Assembly (NCBI RefSeq): GCF_018437225.1
Contig: NZ_JAAMFI010000003.1
Coordinates: 24,469-88,468 of the forward strand
Length of the DNA stretch: 64,000 bases
DNA from: Fructobacillus papyriferae
Lineage (GTDB): Bacteria; Bacillota; Bacilli; Lactobacillales; Lactobacillaceae
Direction: 5' to 3'
In this document: in pieces, positions 34,187 through 41,237 of the stretch
How the letters are laid out: every line of letters begins with the position of its first letter
Numbering within the stretch: position 1 is the first letter of the stretch
The notes under the pieces: generated by a model
What the model was told of the DNA's origin: nothing
Database searches by the model: none
What the model saw: only the letters and a program-made list of their open reading frames with translations
Made by a program: the position numbers and the translations under genes

Positions 34187-34828
34187 ATGATTGTATTGGC
34201 AGGAACAATTGGCGCCGGAAAGACGTCACTCACAGATATTTTGGCCGAACACATGGGGGCCAAGGCCTACTATGAAAGCGTGGAAGATAATCCAATTTTG
34301 CCACTCTTTTACAAGGACCCAAAGAAGTATGCTTTCTTGCTTCAGGTCTATTTCCTAAACAGTCGATTGGATCAAATTATGGCAGCGCAAAAAGAAGAGC
34401 GAACCATTATCGATCGGTCGATCTTTGAAGATTCGCTGCTCTTCCAGTTAAATGCCGATCTGGGTCGAGCCACCCAGACTGAAGTTGATATCTACAAAGA
34501 TTTACTAAATAACGTCTTGGAAGAAGTTGACGAAGAGCGGCAATTGAAGACACCAGACTTGTTGATTCACGTTCGCGTTTCCTTGGATACGATGTTAAAG
34601 CGGATTGCAAAGCGCGGCCGGCCCTATGAACAAGTCGAGCAAGATCCCGCTCTTTACCAGTATTATAAGGATCTGAATCAGCGTTACGAAGAGTGGTTTG
34701 ACAATTACGATCGATCGCCTAAATTAGTGATTAATGGAGACGAGCTGAACTTTGTCGAAGATGCCGCCGCTCGAGAAACGGTCTTACAAATGATCGATGC
34801 CAAATTGGCTGAAGTCAACGCAGGTTAA
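34187..34828 (+). CDS. Deoxynucleoside kinase (dAK/dGK family)
   Basis: 213 residues. P-loop GTIGAGKTS at residues 6-14, the ESVEDNP segment near 30, the DRS motif IIDRSIFED near 72, and the Arg-rich LID KRIAKRGRPYEQ near 140. These define the dNK family, which phosphorylates deoxyadenosine/deoxyguanosine or deoxycytidine for salvage; which base is used cannot be told. AGGAG precedes the ATG. The convergent nucleoside hydrolase next to it also serves nucleoside salvage. Confidence 0.93.
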   Translation: MIVLAGTIGAGKTSLTDILAEHMGAKAYYESVEDNPILPLFYKDPKKYAFLLQVYFLNSRLDQIMAAQKEERTIIDRSIFEDSLLFQLNADLGRATQTEVDIYKDLLNNVLEEVDEERQLKTPDLLIHVRVSLDTMLKRIAKRGRPYEQVEQDPALYQYYKDLNQRYEEWFDNYDRSPKLVINGDELNFVEDAAARETVLQMIDAKLAEVNAG

Positions 34829-34831
34829 AAG

Positions 34832-34881
34832 AAAAACACCTCCCAGAATTTGGCAAAAGCCAGCTGGTGAGGTGTTTTTTT
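34832..34881. terminator. Bidirectional terminator
   Basis: AAAAACACCTC and GAGGTGTTTTT stem with inner pairing; A/T runs on both sides. Confidence 0.9.
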
Positions 34882-34901
34882 GAATGAAATTAGGCTTGCA
34901 C

Positions 34902-35858
34902 TTAGGCCAAGACCTTTAACATCATCTTTTGGAAGTCTGCTACGAAACGATCTTGGTCGACCAAGATCGCCGCTTTGGAGGTGACCGGCTCCAAAAGCTT
35001 GGACGTGTCACCGATTGTCCGACCATAATCCCCAGATTCACGGTCGGTTGTGACGATCATGTTCAAAGGCAGGGTGTCGATATAGTCCGGTTGAACGGCA
35101 ACGGCAACAGCTAGCGGATCGTGTAAAGCTGCCCCTCTTTTATCGATGTCAAGCGTCGCGTAGGCGTCAATATAAAAGTCCATGATATCGGCGTAGAGTT
35201 GGGCTTTTTTACTGCCCAAAGCGCGCCAAGCGGCTGTTTCTTTTTTGGTTAGAAGCGTACGTAATGTAACGTCCAAGCCAACCATTGTGAGCCTTTCTTG
35301 TTCTTTAAAAACGGTGTTGGCTGCTTCTGGGTCTTGGTTAATGTTCGCCTCTGTAAATGGTGTCACGTTGCCAGGAACGGTTAAAGCGCCTCCCATCAAT
35401 GTCGTCTGGCCAATCAACTGGCCGATCGCGGGGTCTTTTTTAAGGGCCAAAGCCAAATTGGTCAAAGGACCAGTTGGCAAGTAAATGAGCTTTTCTTGGT
35501 ATTGGTGGGCGGATTCAATTAAGAAGTCGATACCAGACTGTTGCTCGACTTGGCGCTTGGACTTGGGGACGTCGACATTGCCAACACCGTTTTTTCCATG
35601 GATTAACTTGGATACAGGCATTGTGTCGAAGTCCTCTGTTGTTGTCGAATGGGCGGCGCCGTGAAAGACCGGCACATCCTTTGCGCCCAAAAGATCGAGT
35701 AGGTTCAGTGAATTAGCTGCTGTTACGGGCATTAAGTTGTTCCCGTACGAGGCGATAATACCGATTAGATCGATGTCGTCATGGCCGATGGCATAGGCTA
35801 GAGCGAGCGCGTCATCGATTCCCGTATCGAGATCTAGAATCATTTTGTAACGTGACAT
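34902..35858 (-). CDS. Inosine-uridine-preferring nucleoside hydrolase
   Basis: 318 residues. The N-terminal DLDTGIDDALAL near residue 8 is the calcium-binding DxDxGxDDxxA motif of the family; further conserved segments are YLPTGPLTNLALAL near 124 and TMVGLDVT near 192. It splits ribonucleosides into base and ribose; the ribose can enter through RbsK and RpiA. AAAGGAG precedes the ATG. It is a single gene with an extended -10 (TGCTATACT on the minus strand) upstream. Confidence 0.93.
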   Translation of the reverse strand: MSRYKMILDLDTGIDDALALAYAIGHDDIDLIGIIASYGNNLMPVTAANSLNLLDLLGAKDVPVFHGAAHSTTTEDFDTMPVSKLIHGKNGVGNVDVPKSKRQVEQQSGIDFLIESAHQYQEKLIYLPTGPLTNLALALKKDPAIGQLIGQTTLMGGALTVPGNVTPFTEANINQDPEAANTVFKEQERLTMVGLDVTLRTLLTKKETAAWRALGSKKAQLYADIMDFYIDAYATLDIDKRGAALHDPLAVAVAVQPDYIDTLPLNMIVTTDRESGDYGRTIGDTSKLLEPVTSKAAILVDQDRFVADFQKMMLKVLA

Positions 35859-35947
35859 TGAAAGTCTCCTTTGTTTCGGTACAATAAGTATAGCAAAAAA
35901 ATGATGAAATCATGTGCGTGATTCGAGAAAGAATTGGTTAATTCCGA

Positions 35948-36961
35948 ATGAATGATACAAATTCAAAAGAAATGTACGACATTGTAGTAGTTGGCGCTGG
36001 TCCAGTGGGGCTATTTGCCGGCTATTATGCTTCCTTGCGTGATGCCAAGGTGTTGATCATCGAAGCCAAAGAAACAGTTGGCGGCCAGGTCAAAGCGCTT
36101 TATCCAGACAAGAAAATCTGGGATGTGGCAGGTTTAGCCGGTGAGACGGGACGGCAATTAATCGAAGGGTTGAAAACACAAGCCAAGCGTTTTGACACAC
36201 CGATCCGAACCAATACCCGGCTGACTGGTTTAAAGAAGGAAGCGGGGTACTTTGTCTTAGAACTCAACGCTGGTGAGCAAGAGCTGCTTTCAAAAACCGT
36301 GATTTTGGCAACGGGAAAGGGAGCTTTTGAACCCCGGCGCTTGCAAGTGGTAAACGAAAGCGCCCTTCTTAAAAGCGGCCTTTCTTACGAGGCTATAAAG
36401 CTAGCGGAATTTGCTGGCAAGCGCGTGGCGGTATTAGGTGGGGGTGATTCAGCCGTCGACCTGGCCAATGAATTGGCTAACCTCTCTGAAGAGACTTATC
36501 TGATTCACCGGCGGGAGAATTTCCGTGCCATGGAACAGTCTGTCAAGCAGCTCAATGCGTCTTCGGTCATACAAAAGACGCCTTACAAGGTTCAAGCCGT
36601 CCGACAAATGCCTTCGGGCCAATTGCTGATTAGCTTGGCTGACCCAAAACAAGAAGGACAAATCGAACAGTTGCTGGTCGACCGCTTAGTCGTCCAATAC
36701 GGTTTTAAAACAGCCGGACAAGAAATCCGTGATTGGCCCATCGACCTAAACTGGGATAAAGCGGGCTTAGTGGTTTCGGAACAGATCAAGACCAAGCAAG
36801 AAGGGCTTTTTGCCATCGGTGATCTGAGCTCCTATCCAGAACACGTCGACTTGATCGCCACTGGTTTTGGTCAGGCGCCGGCCGCCGTAAACGCCGCCTT
36901 AGCTCTTTCAGCTCCTGAAAAAGGCGGACCTGGTCACTCTTCTTCTTTGCCAATCGAATAA
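35948..36961 (+). CDS. Ferredoxin/flavodoxin-NADP+ reductase (thioredoxin reductase-like, type 2)
   Basis: 337 residues. FAD-binding GAGPVGLFAGYYA near residue 17, NADP-binding GGGDSAVDLANEL near 169, and a C-terminal FAIGDLSSYP. It lacks the CxxC redox pair of thioredoxin reductases, which together with the length places it in the YumC-type reductases. It supplies reduced ferredoxin or flavodoxin from NADPH. The ATG has only a poor ribosome binding site; an internal ATG at the ninth codon is an alternative. Confidence 0.9.
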   Translation: MNDTNSKEMYDIVVVGAGPVGLFAGYYASLRDAKVLIIEAKETVGGQVKALYPDKKIWDVAGLAGETGRQLIEGLKTQAKRFDTPIRTNTRLTGLKKEAGYFVLELNAGEQELLSKTVILATGKGAFEPRRLQVVNESALLKSGLSYEAIKLAEFAGKRVAVLGGGDSAVDLANELANLSEETYLIHRRENFRAMEQSVKQLNASSVIQKTPYKVQAVRQMPSGQLLISLADPKQEGQIEQLLVDRLVVQYGFKTAGQEIRDWPIDLNWDKAGLVVSEQIKTKQEGLFAIGDLSSYPEHVDLIATGFGQAPAAVNAALALSAPEKGGPGHSSSLPIE

Positions 36962-36967
36962 TGTTAG

Positions 36968-36992
36968 AAACAGCGCAGAAGCGCTGTTTTTT
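36968..36992 (+). terminator. Terminator of the ferredoxin-NADP reductase gene
   Basis: AACAGCGC and GCGCTGTT arms with T run. Confidence 0.85.
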
Positions 36993-37158
36993 GGTCCACT
37001 TCGATCTGTTTGGCTAGAAAATGGCCACATGTGTCTTTTCCCCTTTTCTTTTTAGTATGCGCCCTTTTTATAAAAAGAAGAAGATGCCTGGCAAAAGAGG
37101 GGTGTTTACCGCCCTAACTGACATAAAAGTCATGGAGGGGTTTCGATTTTCAAAAGAT

Positions 37159-37177
37159 GGTTAAGCAAAGGTTAAGC
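37159..37177 (+). promoter_or_regulatory. WalR-like direct repeat upstream of the LysM hydrolase
   Basis: GGTTAAGC-AAA-GGTTAAGC, an exact repeat with an 11-bp period. WalR binds TGTWAH-N5-TGTWAH, also with an 11-bp period; here the first base of each half is G. It lies about 100 bp upstream of a peptidoglycan-hydrolase gene, a classical WalR target. Confidence 0.5.
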
Positions 37178-37214
37178 CTGGTGGGCTTTGCTTTTATTCT
37201 GCCTTGACTCTGCT

Positions 37215-37242
37215 AATCTATAGTGGAGAAGCGCTATAGATT
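37215..37242. repeat. 9-bp inverted repeat at the 5-prime end of the LysM hydrolase mRNA
   Basis: AATCTATAG and CTATAGATT, perfect arms with a 10-nt loop, ending 16 nt before the ATG and overlapping a TGCTAATCT extended -10. It could be an operator or, if transcribed, a stabilising hairpin. Confidence 0.5.
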
Positions 37243-37258
37243 GAAATGGAGGTTAACC

Positions 37259-38701
37259 ATGGAAAATAATACAATGAAGCAACTCAGCAAGCGCCTGATG
37301 GTCACTGCCGGAGCGACGACTTTGGCAGCCACAGGAGCTGTCCTGGGGGCAACGGTTGTTGGTAACGCTCAAACGGTATCCGCAAACGAAACCAGCCAAA
37401 CGGAAAACTTGAATCAATGGACAGCCAATACGGCTGAGCAAATTCAGGCTTCCGTCAAGGAACAACAAGTCAAGAATTTGGCTGATTACAAAGTCCAATG
37501 GGGGGATACCCTGTCGGCGATTGCGGATTCGTTTGGCATGACGACTGATGAGGCAGCTAAGCAAATGGGCTTGTCTGACCAAGGCCTTTTGGTTGCCGGA
37601 CAACACATGAGTAAGCAAGCTGGCATCATCCAAGGATTGAAGGATGCCGGTTACTTGCAAGACGAGCAACAAACGACTCAGGCCGATCTTGGAAACGGCG
37701 ATCAAAACTTGATTGTACTCCAAAAGGGAACGCCAACTTTGGATGATGGAAAAGCAACGCAAAGTCAGACCTCCGATGGTGTGGTAAATAACCAATCCGG
37801 TTCACAATCTGGAGCGGATGCGGCTTACCAGCAAGGGTCACAGGCTGCAGCGGATAGCCAAGCAGCCTCATTGGCTGACTCACAGGCCCAAGCTTCCAAA
37901 GCCCAGGCATCGCAAGCACAATCTGCAGCAAGTACTAGTGCCAGCCAAAGCCAAGAAGCTGCAAGTACCAGTGCAAGCCAAAGCCAAGCGCCGGCCTCAT
38001 CTGCTGCGACAAGTTCAGCGGATCAGAGTGAATCACAAGCTAATTCAAGCGCCAATCAAGCAGCTACTGACGAGGCTTCTACTGATGAGGGCCTTGCTAA
38101 CAAGATGGGCGATGATTCAAACCAAGCTGACAACGGTGCGGTTGACTCGCAAGGTTCTGTCACGCAAACGAGCTACACGCCAGCACAACCAGCAGCACAA
38201 GAAAACAATAGTCAAGCAGCAAACAACGATACGCAAAACCAACGCGTGGACAGTGAAGCTGTGATTAACTGGTTCTATAACCACATGGGCCGTTTGACTT
38301 ATAATATGTCAGGTTCACGTAATGGTGCCGATGGGACGGCGGATTGTTCCGGTTCCATGGTGGAAGCCATGTATGAAGCCGGCGCATCAAAGCCAGCTTA
38401 CCTGTACAACACAGATTCGATGCATAGCTATCTTCAAGAAAACGGCTATCACCTGGTATCAACCAACACGCCTTGGGAGGCCGAGCGTGGTGACATTGTC
38501 ATCTGGGGACAACGCGGGGCTTCAGGCGGTTCAGCCGGCCACGTGCAAATCATGACGGATGCAAACAATGCCATTTCGGTTAACTATGCACACGGGGACC
38601 AAGCAGGGGCGGCGGTTTCAACTTGGAATTACAACAACGCCTACTTCTACAATCAAAAAGCGAACGGCGGAAGCCTGGCTTACTACGTCTACCGTCAGTA
38701 A
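37259..38701 (+). CDS. Secreted LysM peptidoglycan hydrolase (NlpC/P60-like, Amidase_5 type)
   Basis: 480 residues. Signal peptide (about 1-43, cleavage after VSA), one LysM domain (about 78-110: YKVQWGDTLSAIADSFG), a long Ser/Ala/Gln/Asn-rich linker (about 155-330) containing imperfect STSASQSQ repeats, and a C-terminal catalytic domain with Cys363 (TADCSGSM) and His428 (AGHVQIM). The catalytic part resembles the phage-type Amidase_5/Pal family (RGDIVIWGQRGAS) more than standard NlpC/P60. It should cut cell-wall peptides during growth. GGAGG lies six bases before the ATG at 37259. A WalR-like repeat lies upstream. Confidence 0.9.
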   Translation: MENNTMKQLSKRLMVTAGATTLAATGAVLGATVVGNAQTVSANETSQTENLNQWTANTAEQIQASVKEQQVKNLADYKVQWGDTLSAIADSFGMTTDEAAKQMGLSDQGLLVAGQHMSKQAGIIQGLKDAGYLQDEQQTTQADLGNGDQNLIVLQKGTPTLDDGKATQSQTSDGVVNNQSGSQSGADAAYQQGSQAAADSQAASLADSQAQASKAQASQAQSAASTSASQSQEAASTSASQSQAPASSAATSSADQSESQANSSANQAATDEASTDEGLANKMGDDSNQADNGAVDSQGSVTQTSYTPAQPAAQENNSQAANNDTQNQRVDSEAVINWFYNHMGRLTYNMSGSRNGADGTADCSGSMVEAMYEAGASKPAYLYNTDSMHSYLQENGYHLVSTNTPWEAERGDIVIWGQRGASGGSAGHVQIMTDANNAISVNYAHGDQAGAAVSTWNYNNAYFYNQKANGGSLAYYVYRQ

Positions 38702-38712
38702 GATCGTTAATG

Positions 38713-38754
38713 AAAAAGCATCGGTTGTCTCTTTTAGAGCACCGGTGCTTTTTT
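38713..38754 (+). terminator. Terminator of the LysM hydrolase gene
   Basis: AAAAGCATCGGT and ACCGGTGCTTTT stem with an inner CTCT/AGAG hairpin, then T run. Confidence 0.88.
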
Positions 38755-38771
38755 GTGTGGTGAAATTGAAC

Positions 38772-38804
38772 AAAAAAAGGCCAGCACCGAAGTGCTAGCC
38801 TTTT
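38772..38804 (-). terminator. tRNA-Lys terminator
   Basis: On the minus strand AAAAGGCTAGCAC-TTCG-GTGCTGGCCTTTT, then more T. It begins eight bases behind the tRNA 3-prime end. Confidence 0.88.
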
Positions 38805-38811
38805 AATGAGA

Positions 38812-38884
38812 TGGTCAGTCAGGGGCTCGAACCCTGGACCCACGGATTAAGAGTCCGTTGCTCTACCAACTGAGCTAACTGACC
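38812..38884 (-). tRNA. tRNA-Lys (anticodon CTT)
   Basis: A 73-nt cloverleaf on the minus strand: acceptor GGTCAGT/ACTGACC, D stem GCTC/GAGC, anticodon stem ACGGA/TCCGT with loop CTCTTAA (anticodon CTT), variable loop GGGTC, T stem CAGGG/CCCTG with loop TTCGAGC, and discriminator A. The 3-prime CCA is not encoded (TCT follows). It is a lone tRNA gene between the LysM hydrolase and the VOC-like gene. Confidence 0.97.
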
Positions 38885-38964
38885 AATTGTTTTAAACAAC
38901 AGATATTATTGTAGCATGGTGACCCTAGCCAGGCAAGGCTTTTTATAGAAAAAAGTAAAGAAAT

Positions 38965-39297
38965 TTAATCCAAATTGCCTTCGACCGTTACTTGGTTTCC
39001 TTCGGAATCGGTGACAGTTAACGCCACTTTACCACCGAAACGTTCTTCCCTTTTTAAAATGCGGACAAAGTTATTCTTAAAATGTTGCTGCAACGCCGCT
39101 TCGTGATCCCGAACCAACAACTCGAAGTCTGTTTCAAGAGGCCCTGTGACAAAGGCGAGTTCTTCGTGATCAACAGCTAAGCGCCGCTCTTCTTGGCTGC
39201 CTACTTGGGGTAAATCAAAGACGTCACGCCAAAAACGGTACGCCCGGTTTTGGTCGGTTGCGGGGATTTTCTTTTTGTTTAGCTTACGGACTTTCAT
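38965..39297 (-). CDS. Small VOC (glyoxalase-like) family protein
   Basis: 110 residues. RAYRFWRDVFDLP near residue 19 and a C-terminal LTVTDSEGNQVTVEG look like the opening helix and closing DxxGN strand of vicinal-oxygen-chelate proteins; the family also contains many small proteins without known activity. The ATG at 39297 has AAGGAG seven bases upstream. It is a single leftward gene. The fold call is moderate and no substrate is proposed. Confidence 0.6.
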   Translation of the reverse strand: MKVRKLNKKKIPATDQNRAYRFWRDVFDLPQVGSQEERRLAVDHEELAFVTGPLETDFELLVRDHEAALQQHFKNNFVRILKREERFGGKVALTVTDSEGNQVTVEGNLD

Positions 39298-39370
39298 CAA
39301 ATACTCCTTGGTTTCTTCTTACTAGTATAGGCCATGCCTTTTGGCTTTGCTATTTAAATCTTCTAAAATG

Positions 39371-39379
39371 TGCTAGAAT
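39371..39379 (+). promoter_or_regulatory. Extended -10 seven bases before the ABC-F start
   Basis: TGC-TAGAAT-TAGGGCT-ATG. The same TGCTAGAAT element precedes ybaK. Only a weak AGGG, too close to the ATG, could serve as a ribosome binding site. Confidence 0.55.
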
Positions 39380-39386
39380 TAGGGCT

Positions 39387-40946
39387 ATGGCATTATTAGA
39401 AGTAAGTGGGCTGTCAATGGCCTACGCAGAAAAAACCTTATACGAAGACGCGAGTCTGGAACTCCAGGCGGGCGAGCACATGGGCATTGTCGGTCAAAAC
39501 GGTGCCGGTAAGTCAACGTTGATCCGGATTTTGACTGGGCAAGTGTTGCCGCTTTCTGGAAAAATTGAGTGGGCCAAAAACTTAAAAATTGGCTACTTGG
39601 ACCAGTATGCTGAAATTCCAGCGGGGATGACCTTGGTGGCTTTTTTGCACACGGCCTACCAAGATCTCTACGATAAGCAAGACAAAATGACCGCCTTGTA
39701 CGAAAAGTACGCGGCGACGGCTGATGATAAATTACTTGAAAAAGCGGGGCGCTTCCAAGAAGAGTTGGACGCTGCTGGTTTTTATGAAGTCGACACGGAA
39801 ATCGAACGGGTCATTTCCGGTTTGGGGTTGGAATCCATTGGTCGTGATCGCGAACTCGAACACATGTCAGGTGGGCAACGGGCCAAGGTGATCTTGGCGA
39901 AGCTCTTACTTGAAAATGATGACGTTATCATTTTGGATGAGCCCACCAACTACTTGGATGTTTCCCACATTGAGTGGTTGGAAGGCTTCTTGCAAAACTT
40001 TTCTGGCGCTGCCATGATCATCTCCCACGACTTTGACTTTTTGGATCAGGTCACAAACGCTATTGCGGATGTTTCTTTCGGCAAGATCACGAAGTATCGT
40101 GGTTCTTTCCAAAAGGCGATGCGCCAAAAAGCGGAACGGGCTGATCAGCAGATTCGGGAATATGAAAAGCAGCAGGAAGAAATCGCCAAGGCCGAAAAGT
40201 TTATCGCCAAAAACAAGGCCCGTGCCTCCACTTCTAAGCAGGCCCGTTCTCGAGAAAAGATGCTGGCCCGCATGGACCGTGTCGAGCCACCGCAAGAAAA
40301 TTTGAAGGCCAAGTTTAATTTCCCTTACGTGAATTCGCAATCCGCTGCCGCTTTGACGGTCACGAATTTGTCCGTTGGGTATGAACAACCCATTTTGGAA
40401 CCGGTGTCCTTTTCGATTACGTCTGAAAAGAAGTTGGTCTTTGCTGGCTTCAACGGGGCTGGTAAGTCAACCTTGATTAAGTCGATCCTGGGTGACATTC
40501 CAAAGCTTGGTGGAACGGTCGAGTTCTCGCCATCTGCTGTGGTGAACTACTTTGACCAGGATTTGGACTGGGACAACGATCAGCAAACGCCTTTGCAGGC
40601 CATGCAGGATCTATTCCCAACAATCCTGCCAAAGGAGCTCCGACAGCGTCTGGCAGGGGCCGGCATTAATTCCGAGAATGCGCAAAAGCCCCTTTTCCAA
40701 CTTTCTGGAGGAGAGCAAACCAAGGTCAAGCTGGCCATCATGGAAATGAAGCCATCGAACTTCTTAATTCTCGATGAGCCAACTAACCACTTGGATGAAG
40801 AAACAAAGAACGCTTTGTACAAGGCGATTAAGGCCTTCCCGGGAAACGCCATCATCGTTTCCCACGAAGTTTCCTTTACCAAGGACTTGGCGGATCAGAC
40901 GTTAAACGTTGCCGCACTATCTTACAAAGAAAATCCGGAAGGATAA
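39387..40946 (+). CDS. ABC-F family ATPase (ribosome-associated type)
   Basis: 519 residues with two ABC domains and no membrane segments. First domain: Walker A GQNGAGKST, signature MSGGQRAKV, Walker B VIILDEPTNYLD. Then a charged linker (about 235-305) that in ABC-F proteins reaches the ribosomal P-site tRNA, and a second domain with GFNGAGKST, LSGGEQTKV and LILDEPTNHLD. Members relieve stalled ribosomes or give antibiotic resistance; this one looks like the housekeeping YkpA/YbiT-type group rather than a known resistance factor. The ATG at 39387 probably begins a leaderless mRNA; the open frame back to 39258 runs over the promoter. Confidence 0.92.
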   Translation: MALLEVSGLSMAYAEKTLYEDASLELQAGEHMGIVGQNGAGKSTLIRILTGQVLPLSGKIEWAKNLKIGYLDQYAEIPAGMTLVAFLHTAYQDLYDKQDKMTALYEKYAATADDKLLEKAGRFQEELDAAGFYEVDTEIERVISGLGLESIGRDRELEHMSGGQRAKVILAKLLLENDDVIILDEPTNYLDVSHIEWLEGFLQNFSGAAMIISHDFDFLDQVTNAIADVSFGKITKYRGSFQKAMRQKAERADQQIREYEKQQEEIAKAEKFIAKNKARASTSKQARSREKMLARMDRVEPPQENLKAKFNFPYVNSQSAAALTVTNLSVGYEQPILEPVSFSITSEKKLVFAGFNGAGKSTLIKSILGDIPKLGGTVEFSPSAVVNYFDQDLDWDNDQQTPLQAMQDLFPTILPKELRQRLAGAGINSENAQKPLFQLSGGEQTKVKLAIMEMKPSNFLILDEPTNHLDEETKNALYKAIKAFPGNAIIVSHEVSFTKDLADQTLNVAALSYKENPEG

Positions 40947-40973
40947 AAAAGCACACGCAGGTGTGCTTTTTTT
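40945..40973 (+). terminator. ABC-F terminator
   Basis: AAAAAAGCACAC-GCAG-GTGTGCTTTTTT; its A side overlaps the stop codon. Confidence 0.9.
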
Positions 40974-41155
40974 GTGGACATTTATGAAAAAGCGGACCAT
41001 TGCCGAAGCATTGAATAGGCAAATAATGAGTATTTTGACGCTGGTTTGGCCTTTTACAACACCGACCTCTTTGATTTTGTAATAAAATGGTAAAAAATCG
41101 TCTTTTTACCCATTGTTAAGGCGTTTTTATCGAGTTTATTGAATTTTTATTAGTT

Positions 41156-41170
41156 AATTATTAGAAAATT
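41156..41170. promoter_or_regulatory. CodY-box-like site upstream of oppA
   Basis: AATTATTAGAAAATT differs at two positions from the CodY consensus AATTTTCWGAAAATT and ends two bases before the oppA -35 box. The surrounding DNA is very AT-rich, which raises the chance of a random match. Confidence 0.35.
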
Positions 41171-41172
41171 AT

Positions 41173-41201
41173 TTGAAAGTTAAAATTTTATCTGATACTA
41201 T
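41173..41201 (+). promoter_or_regulatory. oppABCDF promoter
   Basis: TTGAAA at 41173-41178, a 17-bp spacer ending in TGA, and TACTAT at 41196-41201, so it has both a -35 and an extended -10. The AT-rich stretch 41090-41170 may act as an UP element. Confidence 0.8.
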
Positions 41202-41237
41202 TAATTCAACATTAAAAAGCGCCGGGAGGTCAGGAAA

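Noticed and set aside
37860..38060. Short repeats in the LysM hydrolase linker as a possible CRISPR-like or minisatellite array
   Set aside because: They are in-frame coding repeats of Ser/Ala/Gln; spacing and sequence are imperfect and there is no array structure.
41086..41114. Imperfect inverted repeat GGTAAAAA/TTTTTACC upstream of oppA
   Set aside because: In very AT-rich DNA, with a bulge, upstream of the promoter; chance is the simpler explanation.
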